A DNA stretch of 64,000 nt from NCBI RefSeq assembly GCF_018446385.1, contig NW_024589883.1, forward strand, positions 1 through 64,000, in the 5' to 3' direction. Under the pieces are notes generated by a model. The model made no database searches. It was not told the DNA's origin and saw nothing but the letters and a program-made list of their open reading frames with translations. The position numbers and the translations under genes were made by a program. Shown in pieces: positions 1 to 10,645 of this stretch (the stretch's first letter is position 1; each line of letters opens with the position of its first letter). The stretch comes from Zingiber officinale. Lineage: Eukaryota; Streptophyta; Magnoliopsida; Zingiberales; Zingiberaceae.

Positions 1-173
1 TTTCATTGTTTCTGAAGCATTAATTATAATAATGTAGATGGGCTGGAGCCTGGAATCAATATCTATATAGCTTCTCTAGATACACACTCATGATGATATG
101 GAGTTGTTCTTTTCTTTATGCTGATGTATTATCATGTACTTATTGACTTATGTGCAATTAAACTTTTTTGCAG

Positions 174-325
174 TCACATCAATTTTAGTAGTCTTTGTAA
201 AAATGTTCAAGAAATCGCGTGAAGAAAATGGACGAAATGCTGTAGCTGAAAAAAAGAAAATGGAAAAGGAGGCATTGAAAGAAAAATCAAACGCTCCTGC
301 TAAAAAACACCGAGATTTTACTTGA
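174..325 (+). CDS. Probable class II formin, last coding exon (partial)
   Basis: Only the terminal exon is in the window. It follows a good acceptor (T-rich tract then CAG at 171-173), opens in the middle of a codon, and ends at TGA 323-325. The peptide has a hydrophobic start, then VFVKMFKKSREENGRN and a Lys/Glu-rich helix (AEKKKMEKEALKEK). This resembles the end of the FH2 domain and tail of plant class II formins, where an 'F..M/L F.(K/R)(A/S).EEN' block precedes a basic-acidic helix. Class II formins nucleate and elongate actin filaments in the cytoplasm. The identification rests on one short exon recalled from family knowledge. Another coiled-coil protein is possible. The rest of the gene lies to the left of the window. 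Confidence 0.5.
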
Positions 326-1500
326 AAGTTTTAGTGCCTTGAGCCAGAAAAATTGATATGCTCACTCAGAACCACTACAATTTAAGTCAGCCAATTAAAT
401 GTTGGCATGAGATTATGATTATGGTCTTTTGAGGTCTCTATACTACATGGAGGATTATTATGACAAGGCTGCCAGCTGCACGAGGCTCTAATTTATCGAT
501 TTTCTTACAAAACTGCAGAGTTTGGTTGCATAAGCTGTTAAATCCATGGTAACTTCTTTGCTGGACTTGAGACTCATCTTTGCTGAGAAACAATTTAACT
601 TGTGCACGTACAATTCAGTCTCCTGACTTGCATTACACCAACTGAATCCGCTTACATGAGTTTGCAACTGAAGGTTCATGCTGTCGAAGTACAAACTTGG
701 GATCCTCCCTTTTCTTTGTCCTCCCCTTTTTGCTACAAAAGCTTGAGATGTAGATCATGCTATGGTTGGGATGTATTCTTGTGATTAGTTATATGGTTTA
801 GCAACGTGTAAAGCAGTAGTGTTGTAGGTCATATCTCTATTAGCAATTGTAGGGAAACATTTTGTTACTTATGAGTAAATTTGGCATTGTATTAATGCTC
901 TTAAAGTGTTCATAAGTCATAACAACCTCAGTCCTTTACAGAATCTGAAAATGGAAGCTGCATATCATGTTCATCAGTTTGTTAGCAAGTCGGTGAATAC
1001 ATCTTATTCTCAATTTCCTCCATTGGATTGTTGTTCTAGTAAATCACCAAAACCATCCGTACAAGAACTGAATTCAGATGTCTTGAATGACATACACGAC
1101 ATGCCATTATCGGAAGTAGTAACTCGAACTGATGCAAGTATTACTTCTTTGAAAGATTATTCAATTTATAACATTTTAGTTTAAAATCTTTTTGTTTGGC
1201 AGACGTGCAAGGGGAGCTCAACAGATGCAAGAATGGCTCCAACATCAGTTCTTATCATCATACAAAGTGGTATGCCACTGCCTTTTGTTCCGGTGTACAT
1301 TATCAACTTCTAGGCTCAACTATAGATGCCTCACATGTAAATATTGAGTTATTGGTTCTAGTACAGGGCATTTATGATGATCCTTTTTGCCCTAATATTT
1401 GAAATGAGATAGTTAGACAGGGAGCAGACTCCCCTATATTGTTCGATGCAATGTTTTCAATACATAGATTTCACAGCTTGATTTGATGATTCAATTTATG
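326..1500. other. Downstream of formin exon; 3'UTR and unassigned DNA with unresolved ORFs
   Basis: The first few hundred bases are probably the 3'UTR of the formin-like gene. From 906 to 1184 there is a 92-codon open frame with mixed, protein-like composition (for example NDIHDMPLSEVVTRTDAS). After a T-rich tract and CAG near 1201 a second open stretch runs to about 1402. I could not find a donor that joins them in phase, and I do not recognise either peptide. They may be remnant exons or chance ORFs. Confidence 0.3.
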
Positions 1501-1520
1501 CCGACAATTTAGTTAAACAA

Positions 1521-1745
1521 GAGTATCAAATCAAGAATCAGTTTGGTTGAGATTCATAGATTTAGTTTGGTTTGACAAGAGTACCAAATCAAGAATCAGT
1601 TTGGTTGAGATTCATAGATTTAGTTTGATAAGAGTATCAAATCAAGAATCAGTTTGGTTGAGATTCATAGATTTAGTTTGGTTTGACAAGAGTATCAAAT
1701 CAAGAATCAGTTTGGTTATGATTCACAGATTTGGTTTGGTTTGGT
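1521..1745. repeat. 58-bp minisatellite, about four units
   Basis: Units start with GAGTATCAAATCAAGAATCA at 1521, 1579, 1632 and 1690. The spacing is 58, 53 and 58 bp, the short one having lost 5 bp. The last unit decays into a TTTGG-rich tract. Units are nearly identical, so the array is fairly young. The 87-codon open frame over it is only repeat read-through. Confidence 0.9.
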
Positions 1746-2317
1746 TTGGTATGAATATGTTTTATGCTCTTTTCGATGTGGATTGGTATATTTTTCGCAG
1801 GTGTTCTTGATTTTCAGTAGTTTTTTTACTTATAAATTTTTAAATTTATCGAAGGTGATACTGTCATAAACATGAAATTGATTTTATTTTTAATCATTTA
1901 ATATAATATTCGTTTGAACTCTAAAGCAATCCAAATCCAAATTGGATTCGAACTCCTTTGTCGCTCAGCTCTGCCGACCTCACCCAAAAAGCAATGTACT
2001 CAAAACACGCAACAGCCAACACCAAATCCAGCCACTGTTCATCGACAACCCTTTCCTGGGGTCATCTTCTCACCGCAAGACCTCTACTCGGTGTTCGATA
2101 CAACCATCCAATCCTCGACCCCACGAGGTACACGTGGGATTGCCAACTTTCCTAATCGAACACGACAAAATCCAGAATTTTCTAGCCTTAAAAGGGCATA
2201 ATTGAAAAATTAGGGCCTCGTCATCCACATTTTACAAGATTTGAGAAAGCAAGCGATAGTCATCTGCCTTCTACGCCTTTCCCTCGTGCGGCTGCTGGTT
2301 TCTTTCCGCTTTGTCAG

Positions 2318-3129
2318 GTATGTTTTGCTAGAGATCATCCGTTTCAATGTTCTTAACTCGACTTCGTCGCTTGATTCGTGCGCGGATCTGTTTGATTCGA
2401 TCCGTCATTCTAACTTTGTGTTCGCCGGAGCATGTTCTTTCATCGGTGCGTGGATCTGGTTGATCCACGGTTCCATGATCGATAGGATGCCGATTGTTGT
2501 TCAAGACAGATTTTGAAGCAGCTCTGCTAGTTCAGGCTTTACTGTGTGCCAAATTTACGCAATCGGGAGTGACTGGGTCATATCCCTACGCTTAAAGGAA
2601 GGGTCTTTACTGATGATTATTTTGCAAGGAACCATTGATTGATGTTTTGAAGCATTCTATTGTGTTAATACAGCCCCTTTGGTTTCAAGGAATGGAAGGG
2701 GGAATACATGTTACATCTCTGAAACATCATCTTCATCAGGAATTTGGATCGCTAGATCCAGGTTTCATGCTTCATCTTATCTTTCATTTGCTACCTGAAT
2801 TAATGCTTCAGATACGAAGATTAGAAGACCTTTGATGCGGGGACTTATTCTTTTGAACTGCTGGGAAGGACCAGCATATGCCCCTGATCTAGACTTTGTT
2901 CACTTGTTCAGAAACTAAGGTTTTTTAATTTTTCCTGTTAGATGTACATAGTTATTTTCCATATCATTCGTTGAGTAAGAAGTATGGCCGCAACCCTCCC
3001 TAGCCTTTTCACATTACAAAAAAAAACATTTTTTTATTTGCTCTTGTTTGAATTGTCTTAATGGCATAGAATCTTAATCCTTAATTACCAGATTTTGATG
3101 GCAACTGTATCGATGTCTGCTGTTTACAG
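2318..3129 (+). other. 5'UTR intron of the BPS1-like gene
   Basis: A C/T-rich leader (about 2220-2317) ends in CAG followed by the strong donor GTATGT at 2318. The next good acceptor is TTTACAG at 3123-3129, 20 bases before the start codon. The stretch is T-rich with no recognisable coding block, as expected for a leader intron. Leader introns are common in plants and often raise expression. The transcription start is not visible. Confidence 0.6.
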
Positions 3130-3149
3130 TTGCTATTTGGTGAGCCAAC

Positions 3150-4247
3150 ATGAGTCGCCCACACGATGCGCCTCGCACATTCTTTCCCTTAGGAAATCCT
3201 TTCAGGACTATCTTCCCCAGGGGATCTCATCAATCACTGAAGATTCATGCATTGCTGTTTTCTTTTGAGCAAGATCTGACAGAAAAATTTACAAAACTAA
3301 TGCCTGAGGATGTCTCAGATGTCCTTACCTTATCTTGGATGAGGTTTGCGATTCAGCTCCTATCAGATGCTCATAATGGCCTGAGAACTTTTATTAATGA
3401 GCTTCAGTTGCCTGTTTCCCAGTGGGATGAGAAATGGATTGATGTATACTTGGATGGCAGCGCGAAGTTGCTTGACATCTGCATAGCACTATCCTCTGGG
3501 TTATCTCGTTTGGATCAGGGCCAGCTTTTGCTGCAGTATGTGCTGCATCTTGTGGACATGTCAACTACTGCTCCACCAGCCCAAAAGCTTGTACAAGCCC
3601 GATCATATCTTCAAGAGTGGATTGAACTAATCGACTCTAAAAGCCCTAAACTGGACACTTGTCCTTCGATCATTAAGCGCCTTCAAGGAACTCTTGACCT
3701 CCCAAAGGTCAAGAGCTCAAAAGGGAAGGCATTGATGAGAGCCTTATACGGAGTTAAAGTCATGACATTATTTGTCTGTAATCTTTTTACAACAACACTG
3801 TCAGGTAGCCCAAAAGTATTTCCAGATCTAAACGTTTCCGAAGAGTTCGTTTGGTATGATGCTTTTAGTCACTTGCAAGCTGCTGTGACAGAGGAAATAA
3901 AGAGACTCTGTGATACTGGCACGGTTTCATTATTCAAAGAGTTCGAGTCAGTTAAAGTTTGTGCTTTGAGGCTACAAGATATGATTAGCAGCATCAGTTG
4001 CAACGGAGAACCAGTGCAAGAGGAAGAAACTGTACCTGGGAAGAGTACCGACTTTGGAAGACAAAGGTTGCGAGATTCTGTTACCAATTTAGCGGACGGT
4101 GTACAGACACTCGGGCATGAGCTAGATTCTCTGTCGAAACAGACAAATGATTTTTTCGAGCTTATTTTGGCTGGACGAGATGCTTTGCTTTGTAATCTCA
4201 GAGTGCATCTTTTAACCCCAGAAAATTCTTCAGAGGCAAGGATTTGA
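3150..4247 (+). CDS. BPS1: BPS1-like (BYPASS1) protein
   Basis: An intronless 365-codon frame. It opens with MSRPHDAPRTFFPLGNPFR, the hallmark N-terminus of plant BYPASS1 proteins, followed by the block VSQWDEKWIDVYLDGSAKLLDIC (about residues 90-112), which is also diagnostic. The length is close to Arabidopsis BPS1 (about 350 aa). A moderately hydrophobic segment lies near residues 200-220 (YGVKVMTLFVCNLFTTTLSG). In Arabidopsis, BPS1 prevents constitutive production of a root-derived mobile signal that arrests shoot growth; its biochemical activity is not established. The start is fixed by family conservation and lies just after the leader-intron acceptor. The gene is intact, and the 3'UTR probably runs to about 4.4 kb. 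Confidence 0.92.
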   Translation: MSRPHDAPRTFFPLGNPFRTIFPRGSHQSLKIHALLFSFEQDLTEKFTKLMPEDVSDVLTLSWMRFAIQLLSDAHNGLRTFINELQLPVSQWDEKWIDVYLDGSAKLLDICIALSSGLSRLDQGQLLLQYVLHLVDMSTTAPPAQKLVQARSYLQEWIELIDSKSPKLDTCPSIIKRLQGTLDLPKVKSSKGKALMRALYGVKVMTLFVCNLFTTTLSGSPKVFPDLNVSEEFVWYDAFSHLQAAVTEEIKRLCDTGTVSLFKEFESVKVCALRLQDMISSISCNGEPVQEEETVPGKSTDFGRQRLRDSVTNLADGVQTLGHELDSLSKQTNDFFELILAGRDALLCNLRVHLLTPENSSEARI

Positions 4248-4499
4248 TTGGTGAGTTTGCCCCATGAAAAACTTGGTGTCTTGTTGGATGTGGGATTTGA
4301 AAGTCTCTCACTGTCCATAATAAGCTAATTCGAGAGACCATGCAACATATGTATTTTATGTATTCTGTAAAGTGTATTGGGTACTTTTGAACAAGTTTTA
4401 TATTGCGTGATTTAGATTTGGAGGTGTTTCAGTCATTCTGTGTTTGCTACGGAGAGAACCATTTGGACAAGTAAGGACATAATGCCCTCTCCAAATCTA

Positions 4500-7070
4500 C
4501 TAATCCAATATCTTTGATCTTTGGTTGTGTCATTTCTTACATGTCTTTGTGATTTGTAGGTGTCGTTGTGTTTCCTACTTAGAGTCAAAGAAATCAGCAA
4601 GAAGCTTCACAGGCAAAGCTCAAAGATTTTCTCCTTCAATCTCCTAAACAAAATTAAGGGCCACAATTTATAGGACAATTTCAGGTAGCCCACATAAACA
4701 GCTACAAATCTAGGATATCTTCAGATCTGTTTGATAGCATGTTGTTTGGTAGCATGTCCTCTTCCAAATTAGCATAATTATCAATCTTTACATAAGAAAG
4801 CCTAATTAATGTGGGTCAGGTACCATGTCGCCTTCCTAATAACCATCAATCATAATTAAACCAAATTGGTTCAACAAGAAAGGAACAAGAACTAAGAAGT
4901 AAAAAACATTTGAACTAGTTATTTATGTATGTCATACATAATATTATTACCTAAGAAACAATCCCATCGAAAGTTTGTTATAAAGAGCCATTGGTTTATT
5001 TTCAGGTCTATTAATCATTTGATAATTATCCAATTTTTTTCATAATAATAGTTAAATATACTCCTTTAAAAAAAAACAAAAAACTAAAAGTCCCTATCAA
5101 TTTTCTTTTCTTCATTCTTACTAAAAGTCAAGGGCTAAACTTGTTTTTCAAGGAAAGTATAACCTCCATGGCACAACCACCTTGAAGCTCTAATCAACTT
5201 GTTTTGCTTAGTTGAACTACCATTAATGATTGTAATGTGACTATGTGAGCATGAATTTTTCAAATGCAATGAAATATTATGACACGCTCAACTACTACTA
5301 CAACAATAATATTTTACATTATAATTTTCTAATAATTAAATTCTAGTTATACAATTTCATATTTATTTTTATTTTTTATCTATTAAAACTATTCTAATTT
5401 ATTTAAGAACAATACTAAATGGCTAGATTTTAGCCAGAATGAACTTTTTTTATAATATTTAGGATCATTATATTTTTTTTAGAGTAATATCATATTTTAT
5501 TAGTCAATTATATCCTTTCTTACTTTTTTTTTTCATATTTAATTTTTTAAAAATATTTTCTAATTAATTTTTTAAACTACATTACCTATAAAAGTTACGT
5601 TCTAAATTTATTAAATTGATAAATTAAAGAAGATAATCAATTTTCAAAAATAATCAATATTTACATTATAAAAATTAAAAAATAAGTGTGAGAAAATTTT
5701 TTTGATAAACTAGATAACATCAAATTTAATATGATTGATTTGATCTTAAAAAACTTTTCATTGACCGTTAGGATAAATCAGAAAGCGCTCAAAACAAATA
5801 GTCTAGAAATCCAGCATCATATAGTTACACATCTCATTTGGAAAAAAAAAATTACTATAACTAGGGACCAAATCATGTGAGCATCTCTCCATGGAATTAT
5901 AACCCAAGCAAATTTTTTTTTTAAAAAAAAGAGAGAGGGTCTAAGTTGGTGCTTAAGATAAGTATTCCTTTAGAATCATTATTTTATCAATGCAATAATA
6001 ACATAATTAAAAAAAATTCTCCGATTTGATTTTTTAAAAAATTATTGTTATTAAAATCAATCATCTCTCTGTACTTTTCAATCATTTTTTTCAATGATTG
6101 AGAGGAAAAAATATTATTATTATTTTTTTCAATGATTGGGAGGACTCAAAAATTATTGTAACATTGACTCTGTATAATAATATATAAAAATTATAATTAT
6201 CAAGACAATAAAGAAATATTAAGACAAATTTAAAAATAATCTTAACAACAAACGCTATTGAAGAATGATAAGGAAAGGAAGAAGAAAACAAAAAGGAATT
6301 AATGTTATAGAATTATTAGAAGCATTTTGATAATAAAATTAAAATTTGAAAGGTATTTTGACACAAGTAAATTACTAACGAGAGTTGATGTAAATAGAAC
6401 TCTAAATATCAACTTTTAATGTGAAATAAAAAAACCCTTTCATATTGAATAAGAGAGTTACCAAAATATTTTTCTTTAAAAATTAATTTTATTTATATAT
6501 TTTATTCCCATAAACCAACTTTTATTTCTTTAATATTAATCAAAATATAAATTAATGAGATGAGATGAGTCGTTTCTTATCTTAAACTTATAATCACTTA
6601 TATTTCCAATTTAAAACAATTTACTTAGGATTGATCTTCTAAAATCCTCTTCTTTTTTTGTAATTAATTCCAACTTGACATTATAATTAACGTTTAATTT
6701 CTATTTAAATTCCAATTTGCGATCATCGTCTATATTTAACAAGGAAAAGAATTAGAAAAAGAAGAAGAATAAAATGACTTGCCTGAAATAGCTACATATA
6801 TCTAAAACTATCTCATATCTTACTGATAAATTAAACTATTTTTGTGCTAATCATTTGGCTTATCTTATTAAAAATCTGTTTTTTAATTATTAAATTTATA
6901 TTTTTACTTGAAATTAATATAGATATCCAATAATTAATACAAGTTTAATTGTATAAAATTATGATTTGTTTAAAATGTAATCATAAGGATATCAAACAAT
7001 TCATTAATTAGATTAATAAGAGCCACTAATCTGATGGAATTTGCAAATATTGATGTCCTCACATGGTTAC
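4500..7070. other. AT-rich intergenic DNA
   Basis: Very AT-rich, with many A and T runs and no open frame of protein-like composition on either strand. No repeat boundary was convincing. It may hold decayed repeats that cannot be recognised without alignment. Confidence 0.6.
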
Positions 7071-7088
7071 TTGAAAGAAGATAAATAA

Positions 7089-7303
7089 AAATGTCCCCTC
7101 GGGATGGTCTAGTGGCTAGCATATATGGTATTGTCATCATGAGGTCTGGGGTTCAAATCTCGACAAAGCTGAGATAAATGTCTTCCTTATGTGTTAGTCA
7201 TTATTCCAAAGGCTAGTAGCCGTCCGTGATTTATCTCCTCTGTATTGACCCTAGGGTGAGTTGGCGAGGACGCTGGGGGCGAGCGTATTCGTCTTTTACC
7301 ACT
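7089..7303 (+). mobile_element. tRNA-derived SINE, complete copy with perfect TSD
   Basis: A 215-bp element between perfect 18-bp direct repeats at 7071-7088 and 7304-7321 (TTGAAAGAAGATAAATAA). A pol III box A-like stretch (GGTCTAGTGGCTAGC) lies at 7106-7120 and a box B-like stretch (GGGGTTCAAATCTCG) near 7149-7163, as in tRNA-derived SINEs. The 3' part, ending around GGGGGCGAGCGTATTCG, recurs on the minus strand at 36.95 kb and 38.34 kb, so this is a dispersed family. The perfect duplication suggests a fairly recent insertion. I cannot name the family. Confidence 0.88.
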
Positions 7304-7321
7304 TTGAAAGAAGATAAATAA

Positions 7322-8600
7322 CAAAGTTTATAGGTGGAAGGAGTTTTTTTTCAGGTGCATATTATAATAAATTTATTACTCTCTAGTCAACTGGCCAATC
7401 TGTAAGGACAAAAAAAAAAAAAAAAAAAAAATCAATTATGATATTATTAGTAATGGCACTACTTAAAAAAAATAGGATTAAAATGTTTTAATCACTTCCC
7501 ATGGTACATTAACCATTTTTATTTCTATACAGGTTTATAATTAATTATATTTGTCTTTTGATATTTTTTATCAATTATATTTTTAAAAAATTGGCATAAA
7601 ATAAAAAAAATATAGTTGTGGTGGAAACCATTTTATTTCGGAGTTGCTTTATGTAAAGGAGATATTTTAATTTAAAAATTATAATTTTTACGATAAAGAT
7701 AAATAAAAGATATATATACTTTAATTTTTTATTGATAAAAATTCAAAGGACACCATTTTTTAAAATATCTTTATTTTTCAATAATCATAGTTTGTTATAA
7801 ATTGGACCAACTATTGAAATAATTATGTGACACGTGGCATAAGCTATTGATTCTATTAATTTGTGTACGAATAATGAAAGTAATCTCTTATAATTGATTC
7901 GAAGAGGAATATAATGTTCCATGAAAAAAATGACAACTCTAAATAGTAGTAATCAAAACTATTTCAAAATAACTAAAAAAGGTTTAATTATATGGAGTTA
8001 ATTATGGACCAAAAATCTAATTGCAAGCTGAAAATATAAAAAATACCTTAAATATAAAATATAAAAGTTACTAAAATGTGTAAAATTGATGTTCAGAGTC
8101 TCTGAAATGTCTTAAATGGTATTTTTTTATCTGAAAGTTAAGTTGAATTTTGATTAAGTCAAATAACGTTTTATTTTGATATCCAAATTAAAAGTTATAG
8201 TTTTAAAACCAACATCATTATTAGTGATTTTAATTAATTTGATAAATAAAATTTTGATATAATAGTTAAATTATAGTAATTTTAGTGTATTCATTTTATT
8301 TATTTATTGTTAACTCGTGCGAAATAAAAAAAATGTAATGTTAGTTGTTTTTGTATACAATTTTGGATCAATTTGACTTCATTAAAAAAAAAAAAAAAGG
8401 AAATTCTCCACCAAATTTTGGTAACCTCACTGGCCACGGCGGCGAGTGACCGGACCCACAAGCCCCTTGTTGCGAATGGGATATAATCCTCCGCCGGTTG
8501 GTGGAGAAAGCGAAGCTGCTGCTGCTGCTTCTTCTTCTTCTTCTTCTTCTCGGCCGCCGCCTCCGAAGCGAAGGGTTCCATAGTTAGCGATCGTTAGAAT
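7322..8600. other. AT-rich DNA grading into the LCBK1 promoter
   Basis: There is no gene here. A pure A run lies at about 7411-7430. Base composition switches to GC-rich at about 8400, with a CTT microsatellite near 8527-8548, marking the upstream region of the next gene. Open frames on the minus strand here are products of these simple repeats. Confidence 0.6.
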
Positions 8601-8669
8601 TCGAGAAGACGAGAGGGGGTCGAATGCAAAGTAGACTTCCCCGGAGAGCACAATCCGTGCCGTGCACGC

Positions 8670-8677
8670 TATAAATA
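8670..8677 (+). promoter_or_regulatory. TATA box of LCBK1
   Basis: CTATAAATAG matches the plant TATA consensus. It sits at the head of the GC-rich leader and about 200 bases before the probable first splice donor at 8879 (CACCAG followed by GTGCGT). Transcription would start near 8700. Confidence 0.65.
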
Positions 8678-10198
8678 GTAGACGCTTGTCTGTTGCCGTT
8701 CTCTTCTATCGGGGGAAGAAGGGGGTTTCGTAACGTTCTCGGAACGCTAATCTTGGCTGCGGGGACGGAGTGCGGTTGTGCTCGATCTGCTTTTGGTTGC
8801 TTTGTTGCGGATGCCCCCTCTCGAGCTCCGTATTAGATCTCACCCGATCGGCTCCGTTGCATTGAGCTATGGCACCAGGTGCGTCTCTTTTCTTTGTTTG
8901 TCTGCGGCTGAGACGTTCGGTTCGTGATTGTCTTGAAAGTTGGGATTGATGTTGTTTCTTTTACTCCGAGTTCGTTCTTCCAGAGGGATTCGATTTTTGT
9001 TTGTTTGTTGGTTGGATCCTTTGAGAAATTAAATTTGGGTAGTGTATTTGCTGTGGAATTGAAGGTTTCGTGCTGTGAAGAGATTAATAACGAATGGATT
9101 GATTGGCATTTCGTTGTTCCGACGGGGGCAAAAAAATCTTTTGTTAGGTGTAGTGTATAATAGTAGGTTTAGGGTGACCTTGAACTGTTTTAATAGGGAA
9201 CCTTTCTTTGTTTACTAGTTTTTTCTCCCCCTCTGGCTCCAACAACGATTTGGTTTGCTGGTGATATTGCTCTGGGCGGAGAATTTTGCTTGTTGAAGAA
9301 GTAGAGAATGAGACAAATATTTGGGCATTAGCTTTTTCTCGGAGATATTTTGCTTCTTTTACTCATATTTGTGCTCCATTACTTCTTGTATAATTTGGTG
9401 AGAGTAAGTCATTGATAGCTGATCATTTCAGTGAATCTTCTGTTATCTTTTATTTTTCTGTTCGAGGAATTCTTTTTACGTCTGTAGGTCATGAATATAA
9501 GTTATGTCTAGGCAAACCAGAAATTAGGCACTGCTCCATGTTAATGCTCTGAGTGATGCTGGAAAGAAGTACGAGTTGTGTTACCACTCAGACTTGTAAG
9601 AATGGTCATAGACGATTACCTTTTGTGGTCACTAGAGTAGACCTGGAAAAGGGTCGCCAACAGTGTCAGAATACATCTGTGATTCTGGCACGAGATAAAT
9701 TAGCAAGAAAATGACATCTGCTTATAAGAACTGCAGGAAGACCTATGTTAAAATTGAAGACCTATGTTAGGGTTTATCTAGCTTCTATTTTGTAGGATAT
9801 GAATTAGGATAATTATAAGACAAGAAATTTGTTGGCGATTGCTACAAGTACTATACTGTATTCATGTGTAAGTTGATCTAATAAATTCTGTGATTTTTCT
9901 TTGTCTATAGTTAATTGTTAAACAAGTAGATATAATGAACCATAAAGTTTATTCCTCTCTCCCTCTCGTCCTCACTTTCTCCTCACTCCCTAATTTTCTT
10001 GATACTTGAAGAACTTTTGAGGAGGTTTTACAGGACAACTTGTTGATTTGCTGCTTCATTATGCTCCTGCTCTCGTGGAAACCCAAATCCAACACCCAGC
10101 AAGAATTTCAAAGCCCTAGAAAGGAGGATGATTAGGGAGGAGGGACTGCAAGGAAGAGGAGAGAGAGATTGAGTAGAAAAATCAAAGAGAGAGAGAGA

Positions 10199-10225
10199 GG
10201 GGGGGGGGGGGAGGGGGAGGGGGGG
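10199..10225 (+). repeat. G-run tract in LCBK1 leader intron
   Basis: After a GA repeat, the plus strand has G runs of 13, 5 and 7 separated by single A bases. It lies on the sense strand of the leader intron. It could fold as a G-quadruplex in DNA or pre-mRNA, but length errors are common in such tracts. Confidence 0.75.
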
Positions 10226-10645
10226 ATTTCACCTACATAGGGACTGAAATTATACAATTATGTAACTGTAACAAAAAAAAAATTCTTGTGCGTCTAATTG
10301 CAACAAAATGCACATATACTTGGTGTTTTATTTAATGTATTTACCCTTTCTGAAATCAATGTTACTTTGATGAATCAATACTACAGCAATAAAATGACAT
10401 GAGCATTTGATATCATTAATTGTCATTGCACAACATGTTTTCTGGCAGTAACAGATGTTCTGCTCTGTGTTATGCGGGCTCTGATGTTGTGTTATGATTG
10501 TTTTGCATCAGGTTCAGGTCTAGAGAACGATATCTTATGAGATACTATTGCTCCAACACTGTGTTTGTGTTCTAAACATCTGTTCTGAATTCATCCAGTA
10601 TTTGTGATAATAACAAATATCTTGAAACTTTGCTTGCATAAATAA

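Noticed and set aside
8300-8651. Minus-strand open frames upstream of LCBK1
   Set aside because: They are built from poly-A and CTT repeats and show no conserved block.
8869-8878. Start of LCBK1 at ATG 8869
   Set aside because: Its phase does not fit any acceptor leading into the 10646 frame, while the start at 10646 gives the family length.
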